NCBI RefSeq assembly: GCF_000004825.1
Contig: NW_008805063.1
Coordinates: 1,426,857 to 1,490,856, forward strand
From: Heterostelium album PN500
Lineage: Eukaryota; Evosea; Eumycetozoa; Acytosteliales; Acytosteliaceae
DNA: 64,000 bases
Direction: 5' to 3'
Shown here: positions 1 through 17,920 of the stretch, piece after piece
How positions within the stretch are numbered: the first letter of the stretch is position 1
Layout: each line of letters opens with the position of its first letter
The notes under the pieces: generated by a model
The model's input: only the letters and a program-made list of their open reading frames with translations
Databases searched by the model: none
What the model was told of the DNA's origin: nothing
Translations under genes and position numbers: made by a program

Positions 1-4379
<4,379 letters not shown>

Positions 4380-7023
4380 ATGAGTACTCCACTTAAATCA
4401 TCATCAACAACATCTTCAACTATATCATCGTCACATTCTGGGTCATCGGAATCACTGTATGGTGCAGATGCAACTCAGCGAATCAATTTTTGGAAAGAAG
4501 AAGCTTCGAAATGGGAGAAACTAAGTATGAAGTATATGGCCGAGTCACAAGATCTTCGTACTAAATTAGATGATTTAAGGCAAAAATATAATGATTTGTA
4601 AGTCATACCAACAATCAATCAATCAATTAATTCATCATATTAATATTATTTCATAAACAGGTTAACAAGTACAGGGTCATCTCCATCAACAATAAATAAT
4701 AATAATAGTTTAAATAATAATAATAATCATAGTCATAATAATAGTCATAATAATAATAATAGTTTAAGTGTTAATAATAGTAATTATAGTAATAGTAATA
4801 ATATAAAAGGAAAGAATTCACCTTCATCTTATAATGTCAGTGTTAGTCCAATGATGATCAACGGCAGTGTTGGTAGTGCCGGCAGTTTCTCACAATTGAC
4901 ACTCGGAGGATCGCTCGATCTACAACCATCGTCACCACCAAACAAAAGTGGAAATGGTAATGTCAATATCAATAACAATAATAACAATAACAATGGCAGT
5001 AACAGCAGTAGCAGCAGTAGCAGTAGTAACAATAGTAAAGAAGGTGGAAATGGTGTTGGAAGTTACAGTGGATCGTCGGCACCAATTCCAGTCAGTAGTT
5101 CAAGCTTAGGAAATGGCAATGTATTTAGTAGTGGCAATGGTAATAGTTATAGTAGCAACGGTAATGGTAATGGTGTCAACATCGGTGTTGGTGGTGGAAG
5201 TAGCAGTAGCAATCTCGATCCAAATGGAATCTCCAACAATGAAAAGAAGAAAAAGAAGTGGAACCTCATTAAATTCCTTGACAAAGGTAAAGTCTCAAAT
5301 GGAAGTAACAACAGCAGCAAAAAGGATCCAACTATAAGCAACGAAGGAGACGATCATATTTCAACTGGATTCACCTATGATGAACGTGGATTAAGTACTC
5401 ATTATCATCATTTACCAAAGTAAGTTTAATTAGTCCTCAAACTTTCAATTGAACTTAAACTAATTTCTTTATTCTTCGAGATTACAAATTAAACCAATTA
5501 GACAAAAAACCAAGAGTTATGTTAAATTCTCTGGACCTGATTATCCACCTCATACAGAGGTCAATGTTGTTGCAGGTGGACCAAAGACATTGTATCAAGT
5601 TGCCTATGGTGATTCTATCCATGCTTTGTCAACTTCTACCTATCCCTATTCAAAGGGATCGGTCGGTAGAGATGGTGACCCAATTGCCGATCGTTATAAT
5701 TGTGTTGTCTATGAGAATCGTTTGATCACATGTCTGGCAGATGGTTGCAATTGGGGTGTTCTTCCAAAGGAAGCAGCTCAGAAAGCTTCCGAGGCTTTCA
5801 TCGAGCATGTCATCTCAAAGAATGACACAATGCACGACGTAAAGCAAGTCGGAAAGATCTTGTTTGGCGCATTTGAGAATGCCCATAACTCTATTATGAA
5901 AGGCAAGGGTGAATACTGGGAAGCTGGAACTACAACTTTGCTCGGTGGAATCCTGCTGGAGATCAACAAAGGTGACGACAAGTGGTCGCCAGAGTGGGAG
6001 TTTGTGCTGGCGTCTGTCGGTGATTGTAAAGCTTATCTCATCACCGAGGGAGAGATCACCGATATCACAGAGGGTAATCGTATCTCACTCGATCCAAAGG
6101 ACTGTGGTGGTCGTCTAGGTCCACATCTCGAGGAGGGCAAACCCGATCTGAGAAACTTGAATATATTCTGTGCCAGTGTCAACTATGGTGACATCATTCT
6201 TCTTGTGACTGACGGTGTCTACGATAACCTTGACCCGCTCCACCTCGGAAAGACACCGGCCGACATGTCGCGAGAGTTCAATCTCTCCGGAGCAAAGTGG
6301 GCCGATGTCGATCTCTCCAAGGCTGCACAAGCCAAGACAGCATTCACCACTGCTTTCCTAGAGACAATGTTGGCTGGTTTGAAGACACCCGCCGAGATTT
6401 CACATCGTTTGATCAACCATTGTTGGGATACCACCATAACATCACGTGAATTCCTCGAGTCGAATCCAGGCAAACGTCTGCCAACCGACTACGAAACCTA
6501 CCCAGGAAAGATGGATCACACTACATGTATCTGTTTCCGTGTTGGACACTTTGAGATTCTTGGCGACGACGCTGCCAGCACCAGCAGCGGAACCACCGCC
6601 AAGTCGTCGACCTCCAATTTGACACCTTCGCCAAGCATGACATCGTCGTCGCCGGGACAGTCGACCAACTCTCCATCGCCAACCTCTATAACTCCAAACT
6701 CGACTTCACCAACACTTCACTCACAGCTGTTACAACGCGAAATCTCCAACTCTGGTGGATCGCCTCAAAAGGACTGGGTCAAAACTACACCGTCCAACCA
6801 CAAACAAATCATGAATACATCTGTCAACTCTACACTTCCAATTTCCTTTCTAAAGAAAGAACATTCATTTGAACATCAAAATCCACTTTTACCATCCGAT
6901 TCATCACCTTCTACATCCTCTTCAACATTGATACCAAATGGTGCCGATGATAATAATAATAATAACAACAATAATAATAATAACAATAACAATTCTCCTC
7001 AATCTAGTCCTAGATCTCCATAG
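4380..7023 (+). CDS. PP2C-like (PPM) protein phosphatase, CG9801-like type
   Basis: Predicted metal-dependent Ser/Thr phosphatase, 839 residues. Three exons: 4380-4597, 4661-5419 and 5481-7023; introns start GTAAGT and the frame stays open across both. Residues 1 to about 72 are a Ser/Thr-rich leader plus a probable coiled coil (WKEEASKWEKLSMKYM). A long Asn/Ser/Gly low-complexity region follows, then the phosphatase domain from about residue 330 to 690, then a Ser/Thr/Pro tail ending in poly-Asn. Visible motifs: ADGCNWG in place of the usual DGHGG, VLASVGDCKAYL, VTDGVYDN and MDHTTCICFRV; the three metal-binding aspartates are therefore kept. Established knowledge: this variant subfamily resembles the PP2C-like protein CG9801 of Drosophila and differs from standard PP2C enzymes. 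Substrate unknown. Activity is likely but not certain because the first metal motif is altered. Confidence 0.82.
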
Positions 7024-7317
7024 TCAAATAATAACAATATTTCAACATAAATCATATCCAATTTTGTATTTATCTTTTTTTTTTTAAAAAAATAAAATAA
7101 GAATATTAATATTATTACATCTACAGCAACAACAATAACAACAAATGTAAATAGATTTAATAATATTAATTATTTTATCCGACCAATTAAAAAAAATAAT
7201 AATAAAAAAAAAAACAATTTATTTATTTGAATTTAATAACTCAAAAAAACAAGCTATTGCATCTTAAGATATATTTGCATATAATTTAATTATAATGATG
7301 ATGATGATGATGAATGA

Positions 7318-8482
7318 TCATTTAACCAATTTATTTAAATCCATATTATTGGTTAGTATTAATTTGTTTGCTTTGTTTATGATATCTGTTTGATCTACTA
7401 GTTGATTGATTGTCTTTGCTTGGTCTCTGTTGATCAATCGATCCAATTGTTTGTTTAGTTTAGGTATTAAAGCGATGAGGTGAAGTTTAGGAGGTTCCGA
7501 AGTGGATAGTGTTGCCATATCTGCCACTGTTGAAGAGGACGGTTGGAAATCACCTCTGACATTCTCGTAGAACAAAAGGAATGAGTTGTTGATGCTCTCA
7601 CTGATAACCTGATAGAAATCCTTATCTTCAAATATATTCATCGCTTCGTTCAGCAGCAAGAACTCTTTGTCCTCGTCTGGCATCAAGTAGCGAGCAAGAC
7701 AATTTCTATTGTTAATCGAAGCAAATACCTCTGGTTTCTCGAATCTATCTCTTATCTTTATAAATATTCTTAATAAATCTTCAAATCCTAAAAGTTGATC
7801 TAATTTATAACTATATTAAAATGATTAATAAAATTGTTAAGATTAATATTATTATTATTATCATTTCAACATGTTGTTAATTAATATTGATTCATACTCT
7901 TTCAAAACAATTGTAACTTGTTCATTGATTACATTTACAAATTCATCGAATCTCTTCTCGATGATATGTTTTGATATTGAAAAGAATTTGTTCTCTGTCT
8001 CTGTGCTGATTGGCCGCTTTGTGGTTTCGGTGTCTTCACTGACCGATTGTCTAACGATTCTCTCGAGATAGCAATATCTACCGACCAAATTGATCTGTAC
8101 ACGAATGAATAATAATAATAAAGGCATTAAATATAATGTTGATGTTATCTTTGTTACAACTACAAATGGTAAATAGATTTAAAAATAAGGATGGAGTAAA
8201 GTAAAGTAAAGTTAATAATAAACATTGGTGTGAATCCACTAATTAATTATCTATGAATAATTACTTGATATCTTTAGCTTGTCAGTTAGATCTTGTTTTA
8301 TCTCTGGAGTGGAAGCCGAACGAATCTCACTGATAGTTGGTGTAATAACAGTCTTATTTAGATTGTCTTCAAGATTCTTTGTTATAAAAAGTATGGTTGT
8401 TTGATCACATGTTGCTTGTGTATTCTTAAAAAATGTTGTTATTCTATCAACGATTATTATAATATATATATTAGTCGATTGT

Positions 8483-8520
<38 letters not shown>

Positions 8521-8894
8521 ATAAAGCAAAGTTGTTTAATTTTCTTAGAGATAAAGAATACATACCGTTCATCAGCTAATTTTATTTGTGATTCATAGTG
8601 TGTTCGATTTGTTTTGTAGTAGAGATAGCCAACACTGCCACCAAGCGATACCAAGAGTAGCTGTAGTTTATGATTGAATATATATGCAGGTGTACTGGTG
8701 ACAGCCGAGGAATGTGATCGTAGATATGTAATCCAAGAGATCACTCTACTACGATTATCAGACGACTGTGTTGTGGAGGTGGTTGGAGGTGGAGGCAGTA
8801 ACAACTCCTTTGGCTGATAGTCTGTTATCCATGAAAATCTTAATTTATAATATATATTAAAAGCAGAATCTTGAATTGTATTGAATATCGACAT
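7318..8894 (-). CDS. pex3: Peroxisomal biogenesis factor 3 (PEX3)
   Basis: PEX3 is the peroxisomal membrane anchor that docks PEX19 and its membrane-protein cargo. Four exons read 8894-8566, 8443-8265, 8159-7871 and 7810-7318, giving 429 residues with phases that match at every junction. Residues 76-94 (KLQLLLVSLGGSVGYLYYK) are the membrane anchor, here preceded by about 70 residues, longer than the short leader of animal PEX3. Family-diagnostic stretches are QATCDQTTILF (exon 2), FIRVQINLVGRYCYLERIV (exon 3; compare animal LLRVQLNIIGGYIYLD) and LMPDEDKEFLLLNEAMNIF (exon 4; compare MMPDEE...LLNETRDML). Intron 1 holds a TA microsatellite at about 8489-8524. It ends about 300 bp from the phosphatase gene, tail to tail, and starts about 650 bp from the PARP-like gene, head to head. 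Confidence 0.93.
8489..8524. repeat. TA dinucleotide microsatellite in pex3 intron 1
   Basis: An almost uninterrupted TA tract inside the first intron of the PEX3 gene. Probably length-variable; no function implied. Confidence 0.8.
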
Positions 8895-9547
8895 TATCTA
8901 TCTATTTCTTTCTGCTACTCAAACAAAACAAAAATCAGATCAGCATTAATTTGAATTTTGGTTTTTTTTTTTCCACAAACCCAAAAAATTAAATTCTCAA
9001 TGCACATTGTATGGTATTCATGAATAATAAACAAATATATTTATACGTATGTTTATTTTTCTCTTTTTTTGATTTATTTATTATTTAGAGAAATTTAAGA
9101 TATTTATTGGATGATTATTACAACAATATGGTAAGTTAATAACTTTTTCTATTTTTTTAAGAGAATAAATCAAATAGATATATCCCGTTCAATGTTTTCC
9201 GAAAAACAATTAATTGTTCGGTCTTTTCATGATCTACTTTAAACCAAAATAATTTGAGTGGATTAAAAATAATAATAATGATTTAATTTTTTTACTTTTT
9301 TTGATTTTATTTTTGCATAATTAAAATTTTAATCTCGATTGCTTAAATTTTTGATTTAGGTTTTGAAATTTTAAGTTTTTTTGTTTTTTTTTTTTTTTTT
9401 TCATTGTTTATAAATTGGGTATGTTCACAATACAGTATTGATATCAGTTTTTTTTATTAATCAATAGTTATACTATTATTATTTATATCAATATTTCTAA
9501 TTTATAAAAAATAAATAATTAATAATCTATCATACTAATTTCTAACA
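8895..9547. promoter_or_regulatory. Shared upstream region of pex3 (-) and the PARP-like gene (+)
   Basis: About 650 bp of AT-rich DNA between two divergent start codons, so it must hold both promoters. T runs (for example about 9383-9401) are typical of dictyostelid promoters. No specific factor site is recognisable. Confidence 0.5.
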
Positions 9548-12500
9548 ATGCAGAATAGAAACACTGGCAATAGTGGTCAGGTTTTAAACTTTCTTGAAAT
9601 CCACCAAGATGAACAACAAGACTCACCACTTCTAGTGCTTGCCACCAACCTTCCTCCAAACACCCAAATCTCTGCATTTGAAAGACATGTTGCAAATTTC
9701 TCTGGTATTCAGGCCAGAGATACCAAGGCCGTTGCACAAGGTTTCGAGTTTGTTGTAGACTCTAATGCAGACTATCAATGTTTGACTGAAGCTCCTATCA
9801 CCTATGCTAATATGATCGTATGTTTATCATCATCATCATCACCACATCATCATCATAACTAATGTTTATCTTTGATTGTTTTCTTTTTCTTTATCTTATT
9901 TTTTTTCTAGATACATTTCTCAAAGGTTAGAGAATTAAAGACTGGATCTTCAAAGCTTATTTTGAATGGTCTCCTACCTAATTCAGATATCCAAACGATT
10001 AAAGATTGTTTTTCCACTACTTACAATGTAAATGTTATCAACATCACTAGACCGAATGAAAGCACCGCAGAGGTAACATTAAGCCATGAGCACTGTAGTC
10101 ATGTACTTCGATCCAACTCAACTTTCCGTGTAATGAGAAAGACAGTTTCCATCTCAGTGGCCAACTCGTTCAACTATATCATTTCGAAGTCTGACGATAG
10201 CCAACCGTTGAATCCAGACGATCTCATCCGATATCTCGCTAGCACCATGGATGTCAAAGTGTCGTCGGTCAAGACCAACAATGACAAGAGTGTAGCTTGG
10301 CTTAATGTCGTCAGTGACACCGAGGAGTTCAACGCCATTCTCCGTGAGGACGGCTATAGAATGATGTTCAATAACGTCTATCATACTATATTCCCAGCTT
10401 CGAGCCAAACCATTCTATTCAGCTCATCACATGCTCTCACACAAGAAACTCTTGTTGAATTCCTCAGCCAGTGTAGTTTCCAAACAAACAACCATCTCAT
10501 CTTCCATGGTGGTATGTCTGGTGCCATTACTCCAGCATCCGAGGAAATCAGAAACCAACTACTTCAATTAAGATCACTTGAAAGACCAAATAATAACAAC
10601 AACAACATCAACAATAACAACAATAATAATAACAACAACAATAACAATAATAATAATTCACAACACCAATCATCACCACCAAAAACATCACCAAATCAAT
10701 CAAATGTAAATAATCAAGAATATAACGGTTATCCAAATTTACCAAATATGGAACCATTTAATGTAACACCCACCAAACAACCAATTGTAAATAATCAAAC
10801 ATCATCAACAACAACACGAGTTCAACAAGATCAACATATGAATGACATTGAAGTCGAGGAGTTAAAGTCAGGTTATGTAACATTCAGACTTACCGACCAT
10901 TGCCCGACTATTGATGACTTGCTCATTGTTTTGAAAAAAGCAAGAATAGTTCCTTTGTCTCATCCTGTAGTCTTGGGTCCAGTTGCAATCGTCGAGCTGG
11001 AACATAGATTGATTGATCCACTCATTTTCAAATACAATGAATCCGGTCGTGATTTCTTAATTGACATCAAAGGTAAAGTGGTAAGTTAAATTCATTGATA
11101 TAATGTCTATTGAAAATATAATTTGCTAATTAAACCATTATAGATAAGAATAAATCATTTCACAGGTGATTTACCGGAATGGGCTGTTTACCTTCTGCCA
11201 TTGAAGCCAGTATCCGATGCCTCAGAGTTGAGTGCCATCAGCTATTTGAAACACGCCAAGTGTGTCCAACATGGTAACTTTTATAAAGTGTCTATGCCGA
11301 CCTCTGACGAGAAAGATGTACTTTTGGATATTAAATTGCTCATTACCGACACCAATAAGTATTGGGTGTATGAAAACCATCAAACATGTCAGATTCGCTC
11401 CAACCGTAAAGAAATCTCCAAAGTTCAATACGAATTCTTGAAGAAAATCAAATGTGACTTGCAAGATCTACTATTGAAAGATCAAATTGATTTCCAAATA
11501 GAAGACGATTCACAGACATGCTATATGGTCTTTACCTCGCCAAACCCGATGGATTCAGGACTGAGAAAGCTGAGCCAGTTCTTGGATGACAAATACAAAG
11601 CCGAGAAAGAAGAGGTCACATGTCTAGAATCAAAGCTCGTTTTGTACGTAGTCAAGGATATGTTCATGGGAAAACAATCTACCTATGACGTTTTGAAACT
11701 TGGTAATAGTATTGGTGAGGAGCAATTGAGCATCCATATGTATGGTCCAATCGCTGAAATCAACTCGATCTCTAAGGAATTGTCCAACTCATCCTGCCAA
11801 TCATTCGAGTTGAATTCAGCCAGTCAAACCGTATTACACAAGGAGAGGCAATCTCTCAGAAACAACGAGAAGCAACTACAACGCATTCAAAGTTAAAATA
11901 CTCATTGTGTGGGAAATTTGGTTGTTGCCTTTGGTAATTCAGATTCAATCGAGAAGATGTTCAAGTTTGTCGAGAAAATTTTGAATCGTCAAGATTCCAA
12001 ACAGTTATACATCACCAATATTGAAATGAATTTCTACAAAAAACTCATCAAAACCAACCAAGACAAGCCAGACTATCAATGTTTCAGAGATTGCAATATC
12101 AATTTCCAACAAACATTAGATCAGAAAATTTGTTTGTCGATTAGTGGTGAAGAGTCAAAAGTCAGACAGGTAACCTGTAAACTCGATGAAATTAAATCGC
12201 AGATCAATCTGGTTCTTACCGTCACCAAGAGATTTTCAAGGGAATCTTCAAACTACTTTGACGAGTACCTATCGAAGTACTTTGATGACAGCACCAACAT
12301 CACATATCTATATCAACAAAGCGATTATTCTGAATTCCGTCAATTCACAATCAGTCTCTACTGTCATCCAAAGCTCGAGTATGACATAAAGTTGATCAAT
12401 GATTTCCAAAATATGAAGGAAGGTGAAACATATGAAATCATAGCAACTCATTCTCAATACAATCACGTTAAAATGAATCTTAAACATGATGCCAAGATGA

Positions 12501-15500
12501 TTGGATATCTCCCACATGGATCTATCGCAGTCTATGGATTATTGCAAACATCGATAGAGTCACTGGTTGCCAAGATCCATACTCTTCTTGAATCCTCGGA
12601 AACATCAAAGACCATCCCAATCTACCAGAGTAGCAAGCTCCAATATGAACATCTCTTGTTTGACAACATGAAGCGAAATTCACTACAGACAGAGTTTGAC
12701 GTACAAATCGATTACTCACAGACTAACGTCATTATTAGAGGAAATACCAAGAATGTCGAGCACTGTATCGATCAGCTCAAAAACAGAGTACAAGATATCT
12801 CCTACAAGGAATTCCAAGTCTCACAATACATTGAGAAAGACTTTAGTTTCCAAGATTTTTTGAAAAGCCTCAAGAAGCAGTATGATGTTTCTGTTGTTCC
12901 AAACTCTCCTGTCTACTCTGTTTTTGGTTCTAAATCAATCAATTGGGAAGAGATCGACCGAAAATTCAAAGAATTGGAACCAGTTATTCGTATATTCCCA
13001 GATCAAGGCCAAGTCGACAATCTTCAACTCCAAGACAACTTTGGATTGATTTCAATCGAATATCGACCAGAGAAGAACTATTTCATAGTTGGAAGAAATC
13101 AAAAGCAAGTTCAAGATGTCATTACGAAATTAAACGAATTGATTATGAACAGAGAAACAAAGAGCATCAAGATCGACTTTCAATCGAAGGTATTGTTGCA
13201 CTTTACCAAAAAGAGCAATATTCAACAGACATTTTCAGCTAAATTCCCTGGAGTTCAACTTAGTTTCAGAGATATGGCAGTTGGATTGTGTGGACCAAAA
13301 CATCTTTTAACGAATGCTAGAAGCGAGTTGATCAAACAAATCAATGATCTACAGAAAGCATTGGTATCCAAGAGAACTACTCACTCACTTCCACCCAAGG
13401 TTGCACGTGACGTACTCAAGCTTGACTTTTGCGTTAACTTCAACGAGGATAATGGTGTTTGGATATCAGATGATAATGAACAGTGCGAGTTCAATCCTCC
13501 AAATGACGATCCAAACAATAATGTTCAATCTTATTCTCCAAGAGTAGATAATGTAAACAGCAACAATCACAATACCAATTACAACAAGAAGCCAAGTGTC
13601 CAGACCATGCTTTCAAATCTCAGAGTTCACAAGACTGAGTTTAATGTTGAAAAGGTTGACATTCTCACTTGTGGTACTGAAACTATTGTTAATGCTGCCA
13701 ATGACGCCCTTTATCATGCTGGTGGTATAGCCGGTGCCATCTCAAAAGCAGCTGGACCAGCATTCCAAAAGGAATGTACAGACTATGTAAATAACAATGG
13801 TAATCTCAATGTAGGAACCTCACATGAATCATCTTCCTATGGTCTACAGAAATTCGGTATCAAGAGTGTAATTCATACAGTTGCCCCGATGTGGTACAAC
13901 CATTCTCCAGATCAAGTAAAAGCACTTCTCAAATCTTGTGTTCAATCTGCTTTGACCATCGCAACAAAGAAAGGATACAAGAGTATCTCAATTCCAGTGA
14001 TTGGCTCGGGTGTCTATTGTATCCCGAAAGATGTTGCTACTGATGCCATTGTAAGTGCAGCAACTGAATACATCCACGATGTTAACTCCAAGTACTTCTC
14101 AAGTATCAGAGGATCTACTTCCTTGCGACAAATCAAACTAATCGACATCGATGACGGCTGTGTGTACAACCTAAAAGTCAGTCTCATGAAGTACAGTAAC
14201 ATCAAGTCCAACAACAACAATAATAATAATAATTATAATAATTACTCTGACGACGTAATATTTGATTATAATGATGAAGAGACAATGAATGAAGTCAATT
14301 TCAGAAATAATCTCAAAATCAATCAACCAGAAATTTTCAAAGTTGGATACCAGGTATGTTTTTAACACTTTTTTTAACTTACAGAAAAATTACATTTTCT
14401 AACATATAATTATATTTTTACTTGGAGTGGAAATGGAGAGAGAATGATGGAAGTTATAAGAATTTCGATCCGGATCAGAATTATCAGATTGAAATTGGAT
14501 ATCTTCAAAAACAAAAAAAGATGACTGTAGTTGGTGACCTCAATGGAGTTTCAAATGGTGGACAGTATGAAATTGATTTCGAAAAGATGACCGAACTCAA
14601 TTTGAAGTACAAAACCAATCCTCGTCCAATTAGACGTGAGAAAATGGAAATTGAAATTGTTGGAACATGGTACTTTATCAACTCGACTGGTCAGAGAGTA
14701 GAGATCATTGATAAAGAAGGTCAAATTCAGATGGCTTGCAATCGTTCAATGAGCATCAGGGTTGATAACTATAAGATAAGTTTCCCAGATTCCACGGTTG
14801 AAGTTTTTGCAAATAATGCGTCAGTCGGAAAGTTCCCACTCAAATCATCCTATGAGCAATCGTTTGAAAGTTATGTTGCTTCCAACACAACAAACAGCAG
14901 TTCACCAACGAACCGTCCCAATCAACCAAACCCAACTCCAGCTCCAACCCCATCAACCCCACCAGGAAAGACAGAAGATATGGTAAATGTTGTACTCTGG
15001 TCTCCAAGTCACAACCCAAATGTATCAAGGGATAAAATGATAAACTCTATCAAAGAACAGCTATATCATCACCATACTATCAATCTCTCTGTTAAGGGTC
15101 TACTTGAACAGCATAAAGATAAGGTCTTGAAAGCAATCAAATCAAACTTTTGTGAATTAAAAAACCAAGGACTAAATTCGATCGATATCTATGGACCAAA
15201 CGTGTACACTTCAAGCGTTGAAAATCAAATCCTTTTAATACAATCACTAAACAGTGGTGTTCAAATGGTATATCCTTGGGATACCACCAGTAAAGTAGAC
15301 AGACTCAAAGATATTCCACTTACATCGGAGGAAGGTAAACTGGTCAATGGATATTTTACAAAGACACTGTCAGCTCCCGCCAAGATTGAAAAGATCGAGA
15401 AAGTTCAAAACAATGAGAGTTGGTCTAGATATTTCGACAATGCGCTGTCCATCAGTAGGAGATTGGATCCATCTCAAACAATTCATGGTAATACATTGAA

Positions 15501-15897
15501 CAAATATGAGATGTACCTGTTCCACGGCACTAGAAAACTTAAACCCTCAGAAATCTATAATGATGCTCATGCTTTCGATATGAGATTCTCTGCCCAAGGA
15601 ATGTGGGGCAAATCCACATACTTCGCCGTGAACGCGTCTTATTCTGGTGGAAATTATCCATATGACCTAGGAAACGGCAAATTCCAAATGTTCTTGGCAC
15701 GTGTAATGATCGGTGATTCTGTATACCAAGCACCCAATACATCAATCCAACGTCCTCCTCCGAAACCAAAAAACCCAAATGATGACACTGTTATTTGTTA
15801 TGACAGTATCAATGGTGATACCAATGGAAGCAAAGTTTACATGATCTATGACATCAATAGAGCTTATCCATCTTATTTGATTACTTTTACTAAATAA
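9548..15897 (+). CDS. PARP14-like mono-ADP-ribosyltransferase with macro and WWE domains; one in-frame TAA
   Basis: About 2040 codons. Exons 9548-9817, 9911-11080, 11144-14353 and 14428-15897, all phase 0. The N-terminal two thirds form a series of RRM/KH-like units (for example SISGEESKVRQVTCKLDEIK and IRGNTKNVEHCIDQLKNR) interrupted by poly-Asn at about 10590-10660. A macro domain follows (about 13640-14090; NAANDALYHAGGIAGAISKA, IPVIGSGVYCIPK), which binds ADP-ribose. A WWE domain starts at 14428 (WKWRENDGSYKNF). The C-terminus is a PARP catalytic domain with His in FHGT (15523), Tyr in YFAVNASYS (15619) and AYPSYLITF at the end. The third triad position is Leu rather than Glu, which in known PARPs (PARP10/14 type) means mono-ADP-ribosylation. 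An in-frame TAA at 11894-11896 interrupts exon 3; coding similarity continues in the same frame beyond it. Either a 51-nt intron (11892-11942), a disabling mutation or a base error explains this. Confidence 0.85.
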
Positions 15898-16051
15898 ATA
15901 AATTTTTCATAAACATTTGTGTTATCTCCGAGAATCAAAATTGTTTTCTTATTGTTATTAATTTTATTCTAATCCTCTATTTAAAATTTGTTCAAGCATA
16001 GTATGATGAAATATCTTAGCAATCAAGTTTCCGTTGTCTGTTCGTTCACAT

Positions 16052-17920
16052 TCACCATATATTATATAATATCATCCAACTTTCTAATATTTTCTTGTCC
16101 TGCCATTTAACAAATAATTGTAGATCGTTTTGATAGTCTTTGGAATCAAGATTTCGATTTTTTTTTTTAAAGGCAAGAGTATTGAGTGTTGGTGGTAACA
16201 AATGTATAATATCATTGAGATTATTGCCACTTGCATCCAGAAATTCGATGGTGTTTGGTAGTATAACATTAGGAATTCCATCTTTGAATTTTGGAAGTCG
16301 CAGTTCTCTTAATGAACGTGATCGATATGTGCCGTCGTAATCTCCACCACCCCACCGAAATCAATTATCTTGTCTTTTGAATTTGATAAATCCATAAAGA
16401 AGTTGATTGATTTAACTCCAGATGGTAGAGATATCACTGATTTTCCTAATTCTGCAGTTAATTTCAATTTGTCGATCTTTATGTTGGATGGAATTTGAGG
16501 CATAATGTGTTTTTTAAATTCCAATACTTCGAGGTGATATCGCATTGTCTCTGGGAATATTTCATCGACAAATCTTTAAATTCACAATCATCAAGATCGA
16601 TTCTTTTCAGCGATGTCGGTAACGTTCCTTTCAATTCCATTCCACTAAGTGCTAGGTTGAGCATCTGTAGATTTGGCGGGAGGTATTCAAGATTGAATAT
16701 GTTATCATCTCCAATTTGATTGAGATAATAAAAGTAGAGGTGTTGAAGATTGACAAGTGATGATATTGCTTGTAATGTAATTGAGAAACACGATTGTGGT
16801 AATACACTACTTTCTTCCATTGCTATAGAGTGGATCTAGTTCGCTATTAAGATACAATATCTTAAGAGATGATGGGAGTACACCTGGTTGAATTTCATGT
16901 TTATATTTGATTATGGTAATCTTTTGTAAGCCATCTGGAAGTACACCGGGTCGAATATCATATTCATGGGAATGGAGATTAAATTCCAGTACACCATTCG
17001 GAAGTACACACGGTCGAATTTCATGTTGATAGCTGTACAGATTGATTGTTCGTAAACTATTTGGAAGTAGATTTAGTTGAATTTCATTGTGATAGTGGTA
17101 TAGAGAGAGTTTGCGTAAACCATTGGGAAGTGCACCCGGTAGAATATCATATTGATAGCTGTACAGATTAATTGTGTGCAAACTCTTTGGAAGTACACCT
17201 TGTGGAATTTCATATGGATAGCTGTATAGAGTGATTGTTCGCAAAAGATCAGGAAGTACACCCGGTGGAATCTCTTGGTTAGAATCGTCTTCCAAATAGA
17301 GCTCCTCTAAAGTGATCCTTTCACAAGTGGTTCATCGAAATTGTAATCGAGTTGAAGATATCTAAGTGGAACTGGTAAACCATACTTAAATGTTCTACAT
17401 CCAACCAACATTGTTACTGATTGTGATGCTGATATTAATGTATGTAGATACTCTGTGCCATCATCAGTTGAAATATAGATATTGGAAACATTGCTGGGAA
17501 TACTATTTAGCTTCTTAATATCATCTTTTTAGAAAGATTAACAAATAGCTAGAGTCATGTTATGATTGTAGTAGTATTAGAACATATTTATTACCGTAAT
17601 GATAATCGTAAATTGAATATTGTGAACTTTTACTACCAATATCTAGTTTACAATTAGTCTTTGATTGAATTGATTTCATAAAGATTTTATGATATGCTGG
17701 TAATTTAAAATGTTCATTATTTTGCTTTATATCATGTTATTAAGTTCAAATAGGTTGATCCCCTTAATGTTGAATTCTATATATTAAATTTTATCCCTAA
17801 CATTGTACCATCTCTTACAAACTAAACTGAAGCAGATGCGATCAATGTTATAATCCAACTGACTTATTATTTTATTTAATATTAAATGTGATAGATTTAA
17901 TATTTTATCTGATTATTCAT
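16052..17920 (-). pseudogene. Decayed F-box/FNIP-repeat gene
   Basis: Relic of a dictyostelid F-box plus FNIP/leucine-rich-repeat protein, a large lineage-specific family thought to act as ubiquitin-ligase adaptors. The F-box-like exon is at about 17775-17905 (SQLDYNIDRICFSLVCKRW), followed by stops; no start codon is in frame with it. An intron starting GGTAATAAATATG near 17594 matches the intact FNIP gene at 18855-20388. Repeats of about 22 residues (consensus like GVLPNGLRKLSLYHYHNEI) run from about 17300 to 16830, then ordinary LRR-like sequence to a TGA at 16054-16052. At least four frame changes are visible, near 17315, 16815, 16560 and 16335, besides stops in the F-box part. The repeats themselves are still very regular, so loss of function looks recent. 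Confidence 0.75.

Noticed and set aside
8401-8598. Plus-strand frame across the TA repeat
   Set aside because: Lies over a pex3 intron and a microsatellite.
14428-15897. Separate gene for the WWE-PARP part
   Set aside because: The intron 14354-14427 joins it in phase 0 to the macro-domain exon, and no start codon precedes the WWE domain.
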